The notes: a model not told the origin generated them from the sequence alone. Positions 55,445 to 64,000 are shown, counted from the stretch's first letter. The stretch is 64,000 nucleotides of DNA from Devosia rhizoryzae (GCF_016698665.1 NZ_CP068046.1:3162001-3226000); one strand, 5' to 3'. Numbers and translations are program-made.

Positions 55445-57784
55445 ATGGCGAAGGTAACAGGGATCAAGTCCGTGCTGACCTCGGCCCGCAAGACAATGCC
55501 GCCTCTCGACTATGTGTCGATCATCCGCTCGGTCTATGCCGACGGCAAGACGATGCTCGCCGGGTCCCTCGCCAGCGCCTTCGCCGCCATGCTCACCGCC
55601 TACCATGCCCAATCACTGCCCCTGGTCGGCATTTCCGTCCTGTTTATCGTCCTTGGCCTGGCGCGCTTTTTCAATATGCAGGCCTTCTGGAACGCCGCGG
55701 TCGGCAACGAAGATGCGGCTTCCGCCGAGCGGTGGGAAAATCGCGCCGTCGTGCTCGGGGCCTTGCTCGCCTTGCTGCATGGCTCGTGGTGCTTTGTCGC
55801 CATGCTGATCGTGCGCGAGCCTTATGCCGAACTGGTCAGCGTCTCTCTCACCATGGCGGTGATGGTGGGGATCTGCGCACGCAATTTTGGCCTCGATCGG
55901 CTGGTGACCATCCAGATGCTGATGGTGATCCTGCCCCTGTCGCTGGGCCTGCTGCTGCGTTTCGACGTTTATCACCCGCTGCTCGCCATCCTCCTCTTCG
56001 TCATGCTGTCCGGCTTCCGCAAGCTCGCGGCCGGCATCCGCGACATCCTGCTCAGTGCTGTCCACGGCCGGGTCGAGGCGTCGCGCCTAGCCGCCGAGCT
56101 CGACATCGCCATCACCACGCTTGAGCATGGCTTGCTGATGCTGGACGAGAACGGCAACGTCACCCTGTCCAACGCAAAGGCCAAGGCCTTGCTGTCGCGC
56201 ATGGATATCGCCTTTGCCGAGGGGCAGACATTCAACAGCATTCTTGACTTTATCGGGACCAGCGGCGTCGCTCCGGCCAGGTCGATCGAGCGCCTGTCGG
56301 AGATTGTCAGCCGGCGCCAATCGGGCAAGGTAACGGTGCCACTCAGCAGTGGCCAATATTTCGAGGTGACCGTGAGCTCCCGCCGCTCGCGCAGCGTCCT
56401 CTTGCTCGAGGACATCACCGAGCGTGTTACCGCCGACGAGCGCATCTCATTCATGGCGCGGCACGATACCCTGACCGGCCTGCCCAACCGGTCTCATTTC
56501 AACGCCTTGGCCCAGGAGGAGCTCAGCCGGCGAGGGGCGAGGAAACTGGCCAGCGCGCTCATGGTCATCGACATCGACGAGTTCAAACACGTCAACGACA
56601 GTTTCGGCCATGTCATCGGCGACGAATTGCTGCGTCAGGTGTCTGATCGGCTGCGCCATTCCCTGCCCGCGGGCACAATCCTGGCTCGCCAGGGGGGCGA
56701 CGAATTCGTGGCGCTCGCGCCCTATGATCTGGACAATCCGGATCGCCAGGAGGATGTCGAACATACGCTGGCGGCGTTTGAAACGCCGTTCAACCTCAAG
56801 GGCATCAATCTGCCGGTCCGCGTCAGCATCGGCCTCGTGGTCACGACCGAGAGCGATGACGAACTCGACGAGCTGATGACCAAGGCCGATCTGGCGCTTT
56901 ACGGCGCCAAGGCCGATGGCAAGGCGCGGGCGCAGATTTTCCATGCGCAGATGGACATCGACTATCATTATCGCCAGCGCCTCAAGGCCGATCTGCGCCA
57001 GGCCGTTGCCGATGGCGCGCTGACCCTTGCCTTCCAGCCGCAGCTCGATATCGAAACGCGCAAGATCGTTTCTTGCGAGGCCCTGGCGCGCTGGACGCAT
57101 CCTGAATTGGGACCGGTTTCGCCGGCTACCTTTATTCCCATGGCCGAAGAGATGGGACTGATCTCGGACATCACCGCCTTCGTGGTGGAGAGCGCAACGC
57201 GCGAATGTGCGCAATGGGCAGGTCCGGTGGGTGTCGCCGTCAATGTTTCGGCGCGCGATTTCCGCGGCCTCGATCTTCTCACCGTCGTCAGCAGGTCGCT
57301 CGACCGGGCAGGATTGCCCGCCAACCGGCTCGAGATCGAAGTTACCGAAACGGCGGTCATCGAAGAGCGCGACCTGGCCAACAGCGTGCTGCAAGGGCTC
57401 GCCGACCGGGGCATTGTCATCGCGCTTGACGATTTTGGCACCGGCTACTCGTCCCTGAGCTATCTCAATGCCTTGCCGTTCAACAAGCTCAAGATCGACC
57501 GCTCCTTTGTTGCCGATATCGGCAAGGACCCTCGAGCACTGCTGCTGCTTTCCAACGTGGCGCGCTTGGGCCGCGATCTCGACCTCACCGTGGTTGCCGA
57601 GGGTGTCGAAACCGAAGAGCAGCTCGAACTCATGCAGGGCATGACGAGGGTGCAGCAGGTCCAGGGCTACTTCTTCTCCCGGCCGCTACCCTCGCGCGAC
57701 ATTGCCGAACTGATCGCGCGCATGAATGGTGGCGTCGAGTCGGCACAGAAAGCCAAAAGACACCGCGTAGTTAACGGCCGCTAA
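55445..57784 (+). CDS. Membrane-anchored GGDEF-EAL cyclic-di-GMP protein
   Basis: A 779-residue protein. About six hydrophobic segments occupy residues 35-200 (LAGSLASAFAAMLTAYHA, VLGALLALLHGSWCFVAML, LMVILPLSLGLLLRF). A short PAS-like segment follows (ITTLEHGLLMLDENGNVTLSN), then GGDEF at 417-421 and the EAL domain with E545-A-L and DDFGTGYSSLSYLNALPFNK, followed by KIDRSF. Both catalytic motifs are intact. The ATG at 55445 is chosen over a TTG three codons upstream; an ATG at 55496 is also possible. It is the second bifunctional c-di-GMP protein in this window, just after the SOS operon. Confidence 0.9.
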   Translation: MAKVTGIKSVLTSARKTMPPLDYVSIIRSVYADGKTMLAGSLASAFAAMLTAYHAQSLPLVGISVLFIVLGLARFFNMQAFWNAAVGNEDAASAERWENRAVVLGALLALLHGSWCFVAMLIVREPYAELVSVSLTMAVMVGICARNFGLDRLVTIQMLMVILPLSLGLLLRFDVYHPLLAILLFVMLSGFRKLAAGIRDILLSAVHGRVEASRLAAELDIAITTLEHGLLMLDENGNVTLSNAKAKALLSRMDIAFAEGQTFNSILDFIGTSGVAPARSIERLSEIVSRRQSGKVTVPLSSGQYFEVTVSSRRSRSVLLLEDITERVTADERISFMARHDTLTGLPNRSHFNALAQEELSRRGARKLASALMVIDIDEFKHVNDSFGHVIGDELLRQVSDRLRHSLPAGTILARQGGDEFVALAPYDLDNPDRQEDVEHTLAAFETPFNLKGINLPVRVSIGLVVTTESDDELDELMTKADLALYGAKADGKARAQIFHAQMDIDYHYRQRLKADLRQAVADGALTLAFQPQLDIETRKIVSCEALARWTHPELGPVSPATFIPMAEEMGLISDITAFVVESATRECAQWAGPVGVAVNVSARDFRGLDLLTVVSRSLDRAGLPANRLEIEVTETAVIEERDLANSVLQGLADRGIVIALDDFGTGYSSLSYLNALPFNKLKIDRSFVADIGKDPRALLLLSNVARLGRDLDLTVVAEGVETEEQLELMQGMTRVQQVQGYFFSRPLPSRDIAELIARMNGGVESAQKAKRHRVVNGR

Positions 57785-57909
57785 CAAGCTGAAATAGTTG
57801 CGGTTTTGCCGGCTGGTGGGTGGGCTGCTGCCTTATGCCGCGAATTTGGGTCGTGCGCACTGCCATATTTAGAGTTAAAAAACTGTGTCGACCCAGTGGG
57901 ATAGTCTCG

Positions 57910-58656
57910 ATGCAGGCGGAAGCGGCCCCTAGCGCAAACTCGCGTTTTGCAACAACTCTGATCGATCTTCTGGATACGGTGCGGTATCGGCGGGTCAACG
58001 CCGAGCAACAACTCGATCCGGTGTATAAACTCCGCTACGAGGCCTATCGGCGCGAAGAATTTATCCCCGTCAATTCGCAGCAAGCGACGCGCGACAGCTA
58101 TGACGACGCCAGCAATTGCTACTGCTTTGGCGTTTATGTCGACAACAAGCTGGTCAGTTCGATCCGTTTTCATCATGTGAGCAGCGAGAACCGGACGTCA
58201 CCTAGCCGCACGATCTGGCCCGAGGTCCTGGAGCCAATCCTTGATCGGGGTGACAGCTATATCGATCCGAGTCGCTTTACCGCTGATCACGACGCTTCCC
58301 TGGCCCTGCCGGCCTTGCCCTATCTCACGCTCCGCATTGTTGCCATGGCGAGCGAGTTTTTTGCCGTGCGCTACACCATCTCCTCGGTGCGCGCGGAGCA
58401 CTCCGCCTTTTACCGCCGCGTCTTTGGCTCGCATCGTCTGGCCGACGAGCGCTTTTGGGGCGAATTGCAGTTCCCGGTCTGCCTCTACGCCGCCGACGTG
58501 CCGACCATCCGCAACCGCGTGGCCGAACGCTTTCCGTTCTTCATGTCAACGCCCGAAGAGCGCGAAGCGCTATTCGGCGACGATCCGGACCTGCGGGCCG
58601 TGGCGCCATCCGCCCGGCAAGCGCAGCGCCTCGAATTATTGGAACGGGCAGGCTAA
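57910..58656 (+). CDS. FeeM-like / autoinducer-synthase-type GNAT acyltransferase
   Basis: A 248-residue protein with a GNAT-related core: VYKLRYEAYRREEFIPVNSQQATRDSYDDASNCYCFGVYVDNKLVSSIRFHHVS. YIDPSRFTADHDASLALPALPYLTLRIVAMASEFFAVRYTISSVRAEHSAFYRRVFGSHRL follows. This arrangement resembles the FeeM N-acyl amino acid synthase and AHL synthase fold. The first 24 residues look disordered. The ATG at 57910 is chosen; the longer frame upstream lacks a plausible start. No LuxR gene or acyl carrier protein is next to it. The substrate is unknown. Confidence 0.75.
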   Translation: MQAEAAPSANSRFATTLIDLLDTVRYRRVNAEQQLDPVYKLRYEAYRREEFIPVNSQQATRDSYDDASNCYCFGVYVDNKLVSSIRFHHVSSENRTSPSRTIWPEVLEPILDRGDSYIDPSRFTADHDASLALPALPYLTLRIVAMASEFFAVRYTISSVRAEHSAFYRRVFGSHRLADERFWGELQFPVCLYAADVPTIRNRVAERFPFFMSTPEEREALFGDDPDLRAVAPSARQAQRLELLERAG

Positions 58657-58716
58657 CGCCGGTAGCAAAAATAAAGATTGGTTGAGCACCGCTAATCTGC
58701 TCCTCTCCCCGCAGTT

Positions 58717-58737
58717 GGTGCTCGATCACCGAGCACC
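58717..58737. repeat. 8-bp inverted repeat before the MAPEG start
   Basis: GGTGCTCG (58717-58724) is complementary to CGAGCACC (58730-58737) around a 5-nt loop, 18 bp before the start codon of the MAPEG gene. It may be an operator or a leader hairpin near the ribosome-binding site. Confidence 0.5.
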
Positions 58738-58755
58738 GTTCCCGGATCAACACCC

Positions 58756-59148
58756 ATGCTTTATCTCGTCCTTCTCGGACTGCTGCTCGCCCTGGTTCAG
58801 AGCTTTATCCCGGCCGCCTTCAAGGCCCGCGCCAATGACCCCGCAAAGATCAGTGGGCCGCAGGACAACCTGGTCTGGACGCCCGAGGGCGACCGGGCGC
58901 AGCGCGCGCTGCGCAACCTCCACGAAACGTTGCCGATCTTTTTGACCCTGGGCGTCCTGGCGATCGTCTTCCGCCTCGACGGCGGCACCGTCTTTTGGGG
59001 AGCGCTGATCTACCTGATCGCGCGCGTGATCTACATCCCGCTTTTCATCAGCGGCGTCTCGAACTTCCGCTCGATCGCCTACCTGGTCTCGCTCCTTGGC
59101 CTCGCCATGATGGCCTACGCCGTGCTCACGGCCGCACCGCTGCCCTGA
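58756..59148 (+). CDS. MAPEG family membrane protein
   Basis: A 130-residue protein with four hydrophobic helices. The motif GDRAQRALRNLHETLPIFLTLGVLAIV matches the MAPEG helix-2 pattern RAxRAxxNxxE; helices 3 and 4 follow (FWGALIYLIARVIYIPLFISGV, IAYLVSLLGLAMMAYAVL). Eukaryotic relatives are glutathione-dependent eicosanoid enzymes; bacterial members are poorly characterised. ATG at 58756, downstream of an 8-bp inverted repeat. A tRNA gene on the opposite strand follows. Confidence 0.87.
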   Translation: MLYLVLLGLLLALVQSFIPAAFKARANDPAKISGPQDNLVWTPEGDRAQRALRNLHETLPIFLTLGVLAIVFRLDGGTVFWGALIYLIARVIYIPLFISGVSNFRSIAYLVSLLGLAMMAYAVLTAAPLP

Positions 59149-59175
59149 GGGCCGATAGGGAGGATGTAAGGGAAG

Positions 59176-59251
59176 TGGTGCCGCTTAGGTGACTCGAACA
59201 CCTGACCCCATCATTACGAATGATGTGCTCTACCAACTGAGCTAAAGCGGC
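59176..59251 (-). tRNA. tRNA-Thr (anticodon CGU), CCA encoded
   Basis: The minus-strand sequence GCCGCTTTAGCTCAGTTGGT folds into the acceptor and D arms, with loop TTCGTAA and anticodon CGU (reading ACG). The T arm follows (AGGTG-TTCGAGT-CACCT), then AAGCGGC and an encoded ACCA end. The 7-bp acceptor stem is perfect. It starts 12 nt after the HemY-like stop on the same strand. Confidence 0.95.
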
Positions 59252-59263
59252 AACGCGGGTCTT

Positions 59264-60649
59264 TTACTGGGCGTTTTCGGCCGGCGCAAGGGGCAGAATC
59301 GCTTCGCTTTGTGCCGGCAGCGCGGCCTGCTCCGGCGCCGCCGGGGGCAGAGCCGCGGGGCGGGTGTTGCTGGCGACCGGCACTTTCCATTCGAAGGCAT
59401 CGAGACGCCCGGTCACCGGCGAAAGCGGCTCCCATTCGTCGCTGATGATGCCGTCGGCGGTCCAGGCGGGATCGCGCGGCGCGCGCATGGCGCGGGCCAG
59501 CCATTCGCGGGCCTTGCCCTGGTCGCCGCTCTGGCCTTCCTCGATTTCCGCCATCAGGCTGCCGACGCCCTGCGTTGCGTCCGGGCCGGCAAAGGGTTCG
59601 AGCGCCGCGCGCGCGAGGGGCCAGTCATAGGCATCGATGGCGGCGCGGGCGAGGGCCATGCCGGCGGCGCGATGGGGCGGCGGCATGTCGATAATTTCGC
59701 GCAGGCGCTTGAGCCGCTCTACCGCCGAGGCGCCGGGGTGGGAATGGGCATAAAGCGCTGCAACATCGGGATGACCGGTGGCGCGCCAGATGCGGCGCAG
59801 GAGGCTTTGCGCGCGCCGCGCTTCACCGCGATTGATGTAGATGCGCGATGCGATCAGCGCTGCCGGGACGAAATCCGGCAGCAGCTTGAGCGCGGTCAGC
59901 GCGTGGTCCAGCGCTGCATTGGGTTGGCCGACTTCGCTTTCGCGGGCCCGTGCGGTTTCGATCACCGCCTGCTTGCGGCGCTTTTTGGCCTTGTCCTCGC
60001 GGCTCGGCGCCTGCTCGGTATTGACCATGGCTACCGCTTCCGCCCATTGGCCGCGCGCGGTGAGGTCGTCGAACACGGCCTGCGAGGCCCATGGGGTTTG
60101 CGGCGCCAGCGCCAGCGTCTTTTTGGCAAAGGTGATGGCGACGTCTTCGCGGTTTTGCGCCCGCGCCTGGTCGTAAAGCCCGGTGAGGGCGGCGACGGCG
60201 GTGCGTTCATTGTCGATCAGGGCGCGATAATGCTCGCGCGCCGCCGGCATGTCGCCGAGCGCCAGGTCGGCGCGGGCTTCGAGCAGCTTTGCGGCGCCGC
60301 TGCCGGGGAGGCGGGCCTGGGCTTCGCGCGCCATGAGGCGGGCACGGGCAGGGTCGCCGGATTGCAGCGCGATGACCGCGTCGGAAAGCGCCTGCACGCC
60401 CTGCTCGCGCCGGCGCTTGGCACTGCGCCGTGCCATGGCACGGGGGGCGCCGAGCACGCGGCGGACCACGGACCACACGATGATGATCAGCGCCGCCGAT
60501 ACCAGCAGCAGCACGACCGCCGTGCCCAGCCGCGGCTGCATGCGCCAGCCGGCAACTTCAAGGGTCAGGGTGCCGGGCAGCGAGATGACCCATGCGGCGA
60601 TGGCCGCGATGACAAGGCTCGAAACGATCCAGGATGCGAGGCGAATCAT
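59264..60649 (-). CDS. HemY-like TPR membrane protein (heme biosynthesis region)
   Basis: A 461-residue protein of the bacterial HemY-N/TPR family. Two membrane segments open the protein (IVSSLVIAAIAAWVISL and LGTAVVLLLVSAALIIIVWSVV), followed by a helix-rich TPR-like body (EQGVQALSDAVIALQSGDPARARLMAREAQARLPGS, DEWEPLSPVTGRLDAFEW). The function is not enzymatic as far as is known; it is always linked to hem genes. ATG at 60649 overlaps the Mic60-like stop. The tRNA-Thr follows after 12 bp. Confidence 0.85.
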   Translation of the reverse strand: MIRLASWIVSSLVIAAIAAWVISLPGTLTLEVAGWRMQPRLGTAVVLLLVSAALIIIVWSVVRRVLGAPRAMARRSAKRRREQGVQALSDAVIALQSGDPARARLMAREAQARLPGSGAAKLLEARADLALGDMPAAREHYRALIDNERTAVAALTGLYDQARAQNREDVAITFAKKTLALAPQTPWASQAVFDDLTARGQWAEAVAMVNTEQAPSREDKAKKRRKQAVIETARARESEVGQPNAALDHALTALKLLPDFVPAALIASRIYINRGEARRAQSLLRRIWRATGHPDVAALYAHSHPGASAVERLKRLREIIDMPPPHRAAGMALARAAIDAYDWPLARAALEPFAGPDATQGVGSLMAEIEEGQSGDQGKAREWLARAMRAPRDPAWTADGIISDEWEPLSPVTGRLDAFEWKVPVASNTRPAALPPAAPEQAALPAQSEAILPLAPAENAQ

Positions 60650-61872
60650 GCGCCGCCCTCCGCGCCCAGCGCAGTGCTGCGCAACTCGGTCATCAGCGTT
60701 GCGGCGGCGGCAAGGGCGGCGATGTCGTCGCCCAATGTGCCAGCTGCGGCCTGCATGGTCTGGGGCAGGGCGGTGAACTCGGCCTCGGCGGCGACGAAAT
60801 CGCGCCGGGCCACGGCCGCTTCGAGGCGGGCAATCATGGCATCGGGGCTGTCGCCGTCCACATCGCCTGCAGGGCGCATGGCGATGACGCCGCGGAACCA
60901 GTCGGCGGTGGCATCCTGCCAGCCGGCATCGGCGGAAACGGGGCGGCCGGCAAGCATGTCGGGCAGGGCGGCATCGAGCCGGCGCGCCACATCGTCAGGA
61001 CGCGGCAGGCCGCTGGCGGCATTGTCGGAGAGGGCGCGCGGCACGGTGGCGTCCGGTTGCGCGGTTTCAAGCGCCGCTAATTCGGTCTCGAAGGGACGGC
61101 CGGTGGCAAAGGCGCTTTCCAGCCCCGAAAAGATCAGCGGCAGCCGGGCGGCGCCGGTTCCGGTGGCCGTTTGCGTGGCGGCACTGGCCTCGAGAGCGGC
61201 GATGTCACCCTGCGTTGCCGCGACATCGGCTTGCGCCTGTTCGACTGTTTCGCTGAGGGCCGCAAGCTCGGTGCGAAGCGCATCGAGGGCACCGGTATCG
61301 GTGGCCGCCGGCTGCGCCGCCCCGGCCAGTTGCTCCACCCGGGCGGCGAGATCCGCGATGGCCTCGGAATAATCTTCCGATGGGGCCGGTGCAGCAGCCG
61401 GAGCGGGGAGTTCGGCAAGCGAGGTTTCAAGCCCGGAAACGCGGCCGTTGAGCGTCGACAGCTCATCCTGCACCGTGTTGGTCACGGTCTGGAGTTCCGG
61501 AATCGCAGTCGCAAATTGTGCGACGCGCGGATCGGCCGGCGCCGGGGCCTGCGGCGTCGTCGGCCATAGCCCGGCATAGGCCAGGCCATAGGCTGCACCG
61601 AGGCCCACAATGCCGCCAAGCAGGCCCGCGATCCAGGGCGAGCCGCCGTTCTCCTCGCGGTCGCGCTTCACCACGGGCTTGGGCGTTGGCATTGACGCGG
61701 CCTTTCCCAAATCCGGTTTTGAGGCAGGCTTTGGCGCTTCGGTTTTTGGCGCAGGCTTGTCCTCTGCCTTGGCCGGGCGCGCCGTGCCTTCGAGCACCGG
61801 TGGCTTGACCGGACCGGTGGGGCCCACCGCCTTGGGATCGGGCTGGGAATCTTTGCCGGGCGTGTCAGCCAT
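60646..61872 (-). CDS. Mic60/mitofilin-like protein (COG4223)
   Basis: A 408-residue protein. Residues 1-75 are proline/lysine-rich and disordered. One membrane helix follows (WIAGLLGGIVGLGAAYGLAYAGLW), then a long coiled-coil-like region full of A, E, Q and T. A C-terminal mitofilin-type domain carries FSGLESAFATGRPFETELAAL and RLEAAVARRDFVAAEAEFTALP. Alphaproteobacterial Mic60 homologues shape intracytoplasmic membranes and are encoded near hem genes, as here. It lies 24 bp after hemD and is coupled to the HemY-like gene. Confidence 0.85.
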   Translation of the reverse strand: MADTPGKDSQPDPKAVGPTGPVKPPVLEGTARPAKAEDKPAPKTEAPKPASKPDLGKAASMPTPKPVVKRDREENGGSPWIAGLLGGIVGLGAAYGLAYAGLWPTTPQAPAPADPRVAQFATAIPELQTVTNTVQDELSTLNGRVSGLETSLAELPAPAAAPAPSEDYSEAIADLAARVEQLAGAAQPAATDTGALDALRTELAALSETVEQAQADVAATQGDIAALEASAATQTATGTGAARLPLIFSGLESAFATGRPFETELAALETAQPDATVPRALSDNAASGLPRPDDVARRLDAALPDMLAGRPVSADAGWQDATADWFRGVIAMRPAGDVDGDSPDAMIARLEAAVARRDFVAAEAEFTALPQTMQAAAGTLGDDIAALAAAATLMTELRSTALGAEGGA

Positions 61873-61896
61873 GAGATGTCCTCTTCATTGTTCCGA

Positions 61897-62619
61897 TCAT
61901 GATCGAGATTGCTCCCGGGAAAAAGCCAAAGCCAGCGCCATCATCGCTTCTTCGCTCGGATGATCGGCCAGATGAACGCGGCTGAAATGGGCCGACAGGA
62001 GCGGCGCCGCGACATTTTCCGAAAGGCACAGCATCGGCAGATGCCGCCGCTCTTCCGGGACAATGTGCGGGGCAGCAAGCTCGGCAAAGATTTCAGCGGT
62101 GCGCCTTGAGTAAATGAGTGCCGCATCGAACTGCGTGAGGTCCGATGCCGCTTCCGGCAGGCGGGTTTCCGCCACCATGTCGTAGACGGCAACGGTTGCA
62201 ACCATCAGTCCGTGCGGGGCCAGCGCATGGGCAAGGTCGCCGCTCAAATGCCGGCCGCAGGGATAAAAGACCGGACCTTCAAGCCGCGCCAGGGCAATGG
62301 CCGTCACCAGCGAGTCGAGCGTGCCATCGGCGGCCATGACCTCGGTAAAGCCCAGCATCCGCGCCTCATGCGCCGTGCGGTCGCCGACCGCAAAGACGGG
62401 CTTGTGGCGGAAGGGTTCGAGCGCATCCTGGTCGTCGAGCGAACGCAAGGCATTGGTGCTGGTCAGCGCCATGGCGGCAAAGCCATCGGGACCCGGCAGG
62501 TGCGCATGAATGTTCTGCCGCGTCAGCAAGGGCGCGGCGACATAATCGATGCCGAGCGCCTGCAGCCGCTCGCCCGTGGCCTGCGCATCGGGCTCCGGCC
62601 GTGTCACCAGCATGCGCAT
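61897..62619 (-). CDS. hemD: Uroporphyrinogen-III synthase
   Basis: A 240-residue enzyme closing hydroxymethylbilane with inversion of ring D. The fold is hard to recognise by motif, but [23 protein letters not shown] at the start, ALTSTNALRSLDDQD and the C-terminal LCLSENVAAPLLSAHFSRVHLADHPSEEAMMALAL fit HemD. The ATG at 62619 overlaps the hemC stop as ATGA, and the operon order hemC-hemD-Mic60-like-HemY-like supports the call. Confidence 0.88.
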   Translation of the reverse strand: MRMLVTRPEPDAQATGERLQALGIDYVAAPLLTRQNIHAHLPGPDGFAAMALTSTNALRSLDDQDALEPFRHKPVFAVGDRTAHEARMLGFTEVMAADGTLDSLVTAIALARLEGPVFYPCGRHLSGDLAHALAPHGLMVATVAVYDMVAETRLPEAASDLTQFDAALIYSRRTAEIFAELAAPHIVPEERRHLPMLCLSENVAAPLLSAHFSRVHLADHPSEEAMMALALAFSREQSRS

Positions 62620-63557
62620 CACTGGTGCCATTGCCTGAACCATTCGGGGCCCGCCTGCCGAACCAGCTCGCGGCCGACCTGTTCGCCCAGCGCACTGGGG
62701 TCGGTTCCGGCGGCTTCGGCATGGAACGAGGTCTGGCCATCAAGGCTGAGGATTTCGCCCTTGAGCCGGAGTTGGCCATTTTCGACGCGGCTCAAGGCAC
62801 CCACCGGGGTGCGGCAGGAGCCGTCGAGAATGGCGAGCATGGTCCGTTCGGCCAAGATCGCGGCATGGGTTGGGGCATGGTCGAGGGGTGCCACCGCATC
62901 AGCGAACCGCTCGTCATCGGCGCGGATGGCAATGCCGATGGCGCCCTGCGCCGGAGCGGGCATGAAATGGCTGGTGTCGAGCAGTGCCGTGGCGCGATGC
63001 GCTTCGCCCAGCCGATTAAGACCGGCAACGGCCAGAAGCGTGGCATCGGCGACGCCATCGAGCAGCTTTTGCAGCCGCGTATGCACATTGCCGCGAAACG
63101 GCACGATCCGTAGGTCTGGCCGCAAGCGCCGGGCCTGGGCGGCGCGGCGAATGGAGGAAGTGCCGAAGCGCGCCCCCTCGGGGAGATTGTCGATGCCCTT
63201 GGCTGTGACCGACAAAAAGGCGTCGCGGACGTCCTCGCGCTCCAGGAATGCGGCCATGCGCATGCCCTCGGGCAGGGCGGTGGCGACATCCTTGCTGGAA
63301 TGAACGCCGATATCGATGCGCCCGTCGAGCAGCGCTTCGTCGATTTCCTTGGTGAAGATGCCCTTGCCGCCGATGGTCGACACCGGCGCATTGCCGGCCT
63401 GGCTGCGATCGCCGCCGGTCGAGAAGACCTCGATCTCGATCTCGTCCTCGGCCACGCCATGGGCCTTGCTCAGAAGCGTGCGCACCAGTTTCGCCTGGGT
63501 CAGGGCAAGCGGGCTTCCGCGCGTTCCGATCCGGGCAAAGGGGGTGGGCGATTGCAT
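62619..63557 (-). CDS. hemC: Porphobilinogen deaminase (hydroxymethylbilane synthase)
   Basis: A 312-residue enzyme joining four porphobilinogens. The dipyrromethane cofactor cysteine is C248 in [10 protein letters not shown]. The N-terminus has [21 protein letters not shown], and [24 protein letters not shown] also matches. The ATG at 63557 is chosen rather than a TTG two codons upstream. Divergent from tsaD with 53 bp between starts. Confidence 0.96.
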   Translation of the reverse strand: MQSPTPFARIGTRGSPLALTQAKLVRTLLSKAHGVAEDEIEIEVFSTGGDRSQAGNAPVSTIGGKGIFTKEIDEALLDGRIDIGVHSSKDVATALPEGMRMAAFLEREDVRDAFLSVTAKGIDNLPEGARFGTSSIRRAAQARRLRPDLRIVPFRGNVHTRLQKLLDGVADATLLAVAGLNRLGEAHRATALLDTSHFMPAPAQGAIGIAIRADDERFADAVAPLDHAPTHAAILAERTMLAILDGSCRTPVGALSRVENGQLRLKGEILSLDGQTSFHAEAAGTDPSALGEQVGRELVRQAGPEWFRQWHQ

Positions 63558-63610
63558 TGGCAAGGGGTCCTATAGTAGGCGATAGGCCTTACGGGAGTAG
63601 ACAGTTCGTC

Positions 63611-64000
63611 GTGACCGGGCAAGCATCAACCACCATTCTCGGGATCGAGACCAGCTGCGACGAAACCGCCGCCTCGGTCGTCGTGCGAGATGAATCCGGA
63701 CGCGGGCGCATTCGTTCCAATGTGGTGCGTTCGCAGCTCGATGAACATGCGGCATTCGGCGGCGTGGTGCCCGAGCTTGCGGCGCGGGCGCATGTGGAGT
63801 GGCTGGACCACATCATCGCCCAGGCCATGGACGAGGCAGGGCTGGCGCTCGACGAGGTCGATGCCATCGCCGCAACCGCCGGACCAGGGCTGATCGGCGG
63901 CGTTCTGGTCGGTCTCACCACCGCTAAGGCGCTGGCGGCGTCGCTCGGCAAGCCGCTCCTCGCCGTTAACCATCTCGAAGGCCATGCGCTGACGGCGCGG
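63611..64000 (+). CDS. tsaD: tRNA threonylcarbamoyladenosine synthase component TsaD, N-terminal part (3' end outside window)
   Basis: The 130 codons present begin [19 protein letters not shown] and continue [30 protein letters not shown], a signature of Kae1/TsaD. The metal-binding HxxxH is H121-L-E-G-H125. TsaD with TsaB and TsaE transfers the threonylcarbamoyl group to A37 of ANN-decoding tRNAs. The GTG at 63611 gives the family start. The gene runs off the window at base 64000. It is divergent from hemC, as in most Alphaproteobacteria. Confidence 0.93.
   Translation, partial: MTGQASTTILGIETSCDETAASVVVRDESGRGRIRSNVVRSQLDEHAAFGGVVPELAARAHVEWLDHIIAQAMDEAGLALDEVDAIAATAGPGLIGGVLVGLTTAKALAASLGKPLLAVNHLEGHALTAR

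Noticed and set aside
57769-57784. TTAACGGCCGCTAAC near the end of the second GGDEF-EAL gene as a CtrA site
   Set aside because: The second half-site is not TTAA at the correct spacing, and it lies at the 3' end of a gene.
59309-61372. 687-codon plus-strand frame across the HemY-like and Mic60-like genes
   Set aside because: Rich in G, R and A, without motifs, and antisense to two coupled conserved genes.

Overview
The window is a gene-dense, GC-rich segment of an alphaproteobacterial chromosome, most likely from the Hyphomicrobiales and plausibly Devosia-like. This rests on gene neighbourhoods and families typical of that order (ccmABCDG divergent from acnA, hemC-hemD-Mic60-like-HemY divergent from tsaD, htpX-rsmB, DUF1674, DUF2794, IalB-like proteins) and on alphaproteobacterial DNA motifs (an SOS box of the GTTC-N7-GTTC type, a CtrA box TTAA-N7-TTAA, an Irr-like palindrome). 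The genus is an inference. There is no prophage, IS element, CRISPR array or rRNA operon. No stretch without a gene exceeds 300 bases; the longest gaps (about 200-240 bp at 7699-7930, 26502-26740, 29272-29478, 38420-38643 and 49341-49545) hold repeats, hairpins or promoters only.

Layout. 1-5.5 kb: the 3' end of parB converges on holA-leuS; divergent from leuS run a YggS-type PLP protein, an OmpR-family regulator and a cNMP-binding protein. 6-13.6 kb: mostly minus strand, with exonuclease III, rimM-trmD-rplS, a DUF4893-like secreted protein, leuC with a coupled small zincin, and a polysaccharide flippase. 13.7-19.4 kb: purH, a heparinase-like protein, rsmB and htpX. 19.5-22.8 kb: an SDHAF4-like small protein, an orphan Flp pilin and the cytochrome c maturation operon ccmABCDG. 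22.9-32.7 kb: aconitase, DUF1223, DUF2794, a GNAT enzyme, a BI-1 protein, thpR, two tandem IalB-like exported proteins followed by two tiny coupled membrane proteins, rlmN and an HNH protein. 32.8-43.9 kb: rlmJ-lysE, argG followed by a CPT-like kinase, a PAS-GGDEF-EAL protein, typA, dedA, yggT and the proton pyrophosphatase hppA. 43.9-49.3 kb: a lower-GC orphan DUF2806-like gene, a MarR/cytochrome b561 pair, a serine hydrolase, soluble pyrophosphatase, an exported unknown protein and a TerB protein. 49.5-55.3 kb: the SOS mutagenesis operon imuA-imuB-dnaE2. 55.4-59.2 kb: a membrane GGDEF-EAL protein, a FeeM-like acyltransferase, a MAPEG protein and tRNA-Thr(CGU). 59.2-64 kb: the HemY-like/Mic60-like/hemD/hemC block, divergent from a truncated tsaD.

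How it works together. Most genes are core housekeeping: translation and RNA modification (leuS, rplS, rimM, trmD, rsmB, rlmN, rlmJ, thpR), heme and cytochrome c biogenesis, amino-acid and purine synthesis, and cell-envelope functions. Many neighbours share ATGA, TTGA or GTGA stop/start overlaps, which implies translational coupling. The accessory interest lies in regulation and small-scale structure: a textbook SOS box that also fixes the imuA start, a perfect CtrA box in front of a c-di-GMP enzyme, an Irr-like site before aconitase, two parS-like 16-mers near parB, and several families of palindromic repeats placed mainly between convergent genes, one of which has become the C-terminus of TrmD. 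I found no clearly new multi-gene system. The most open functional questions are the IalB/mini-membrane-protein cluster, the FeeM-like protein beside a c-di-GMP enzyme, and the missing lptE between leuS and holA.
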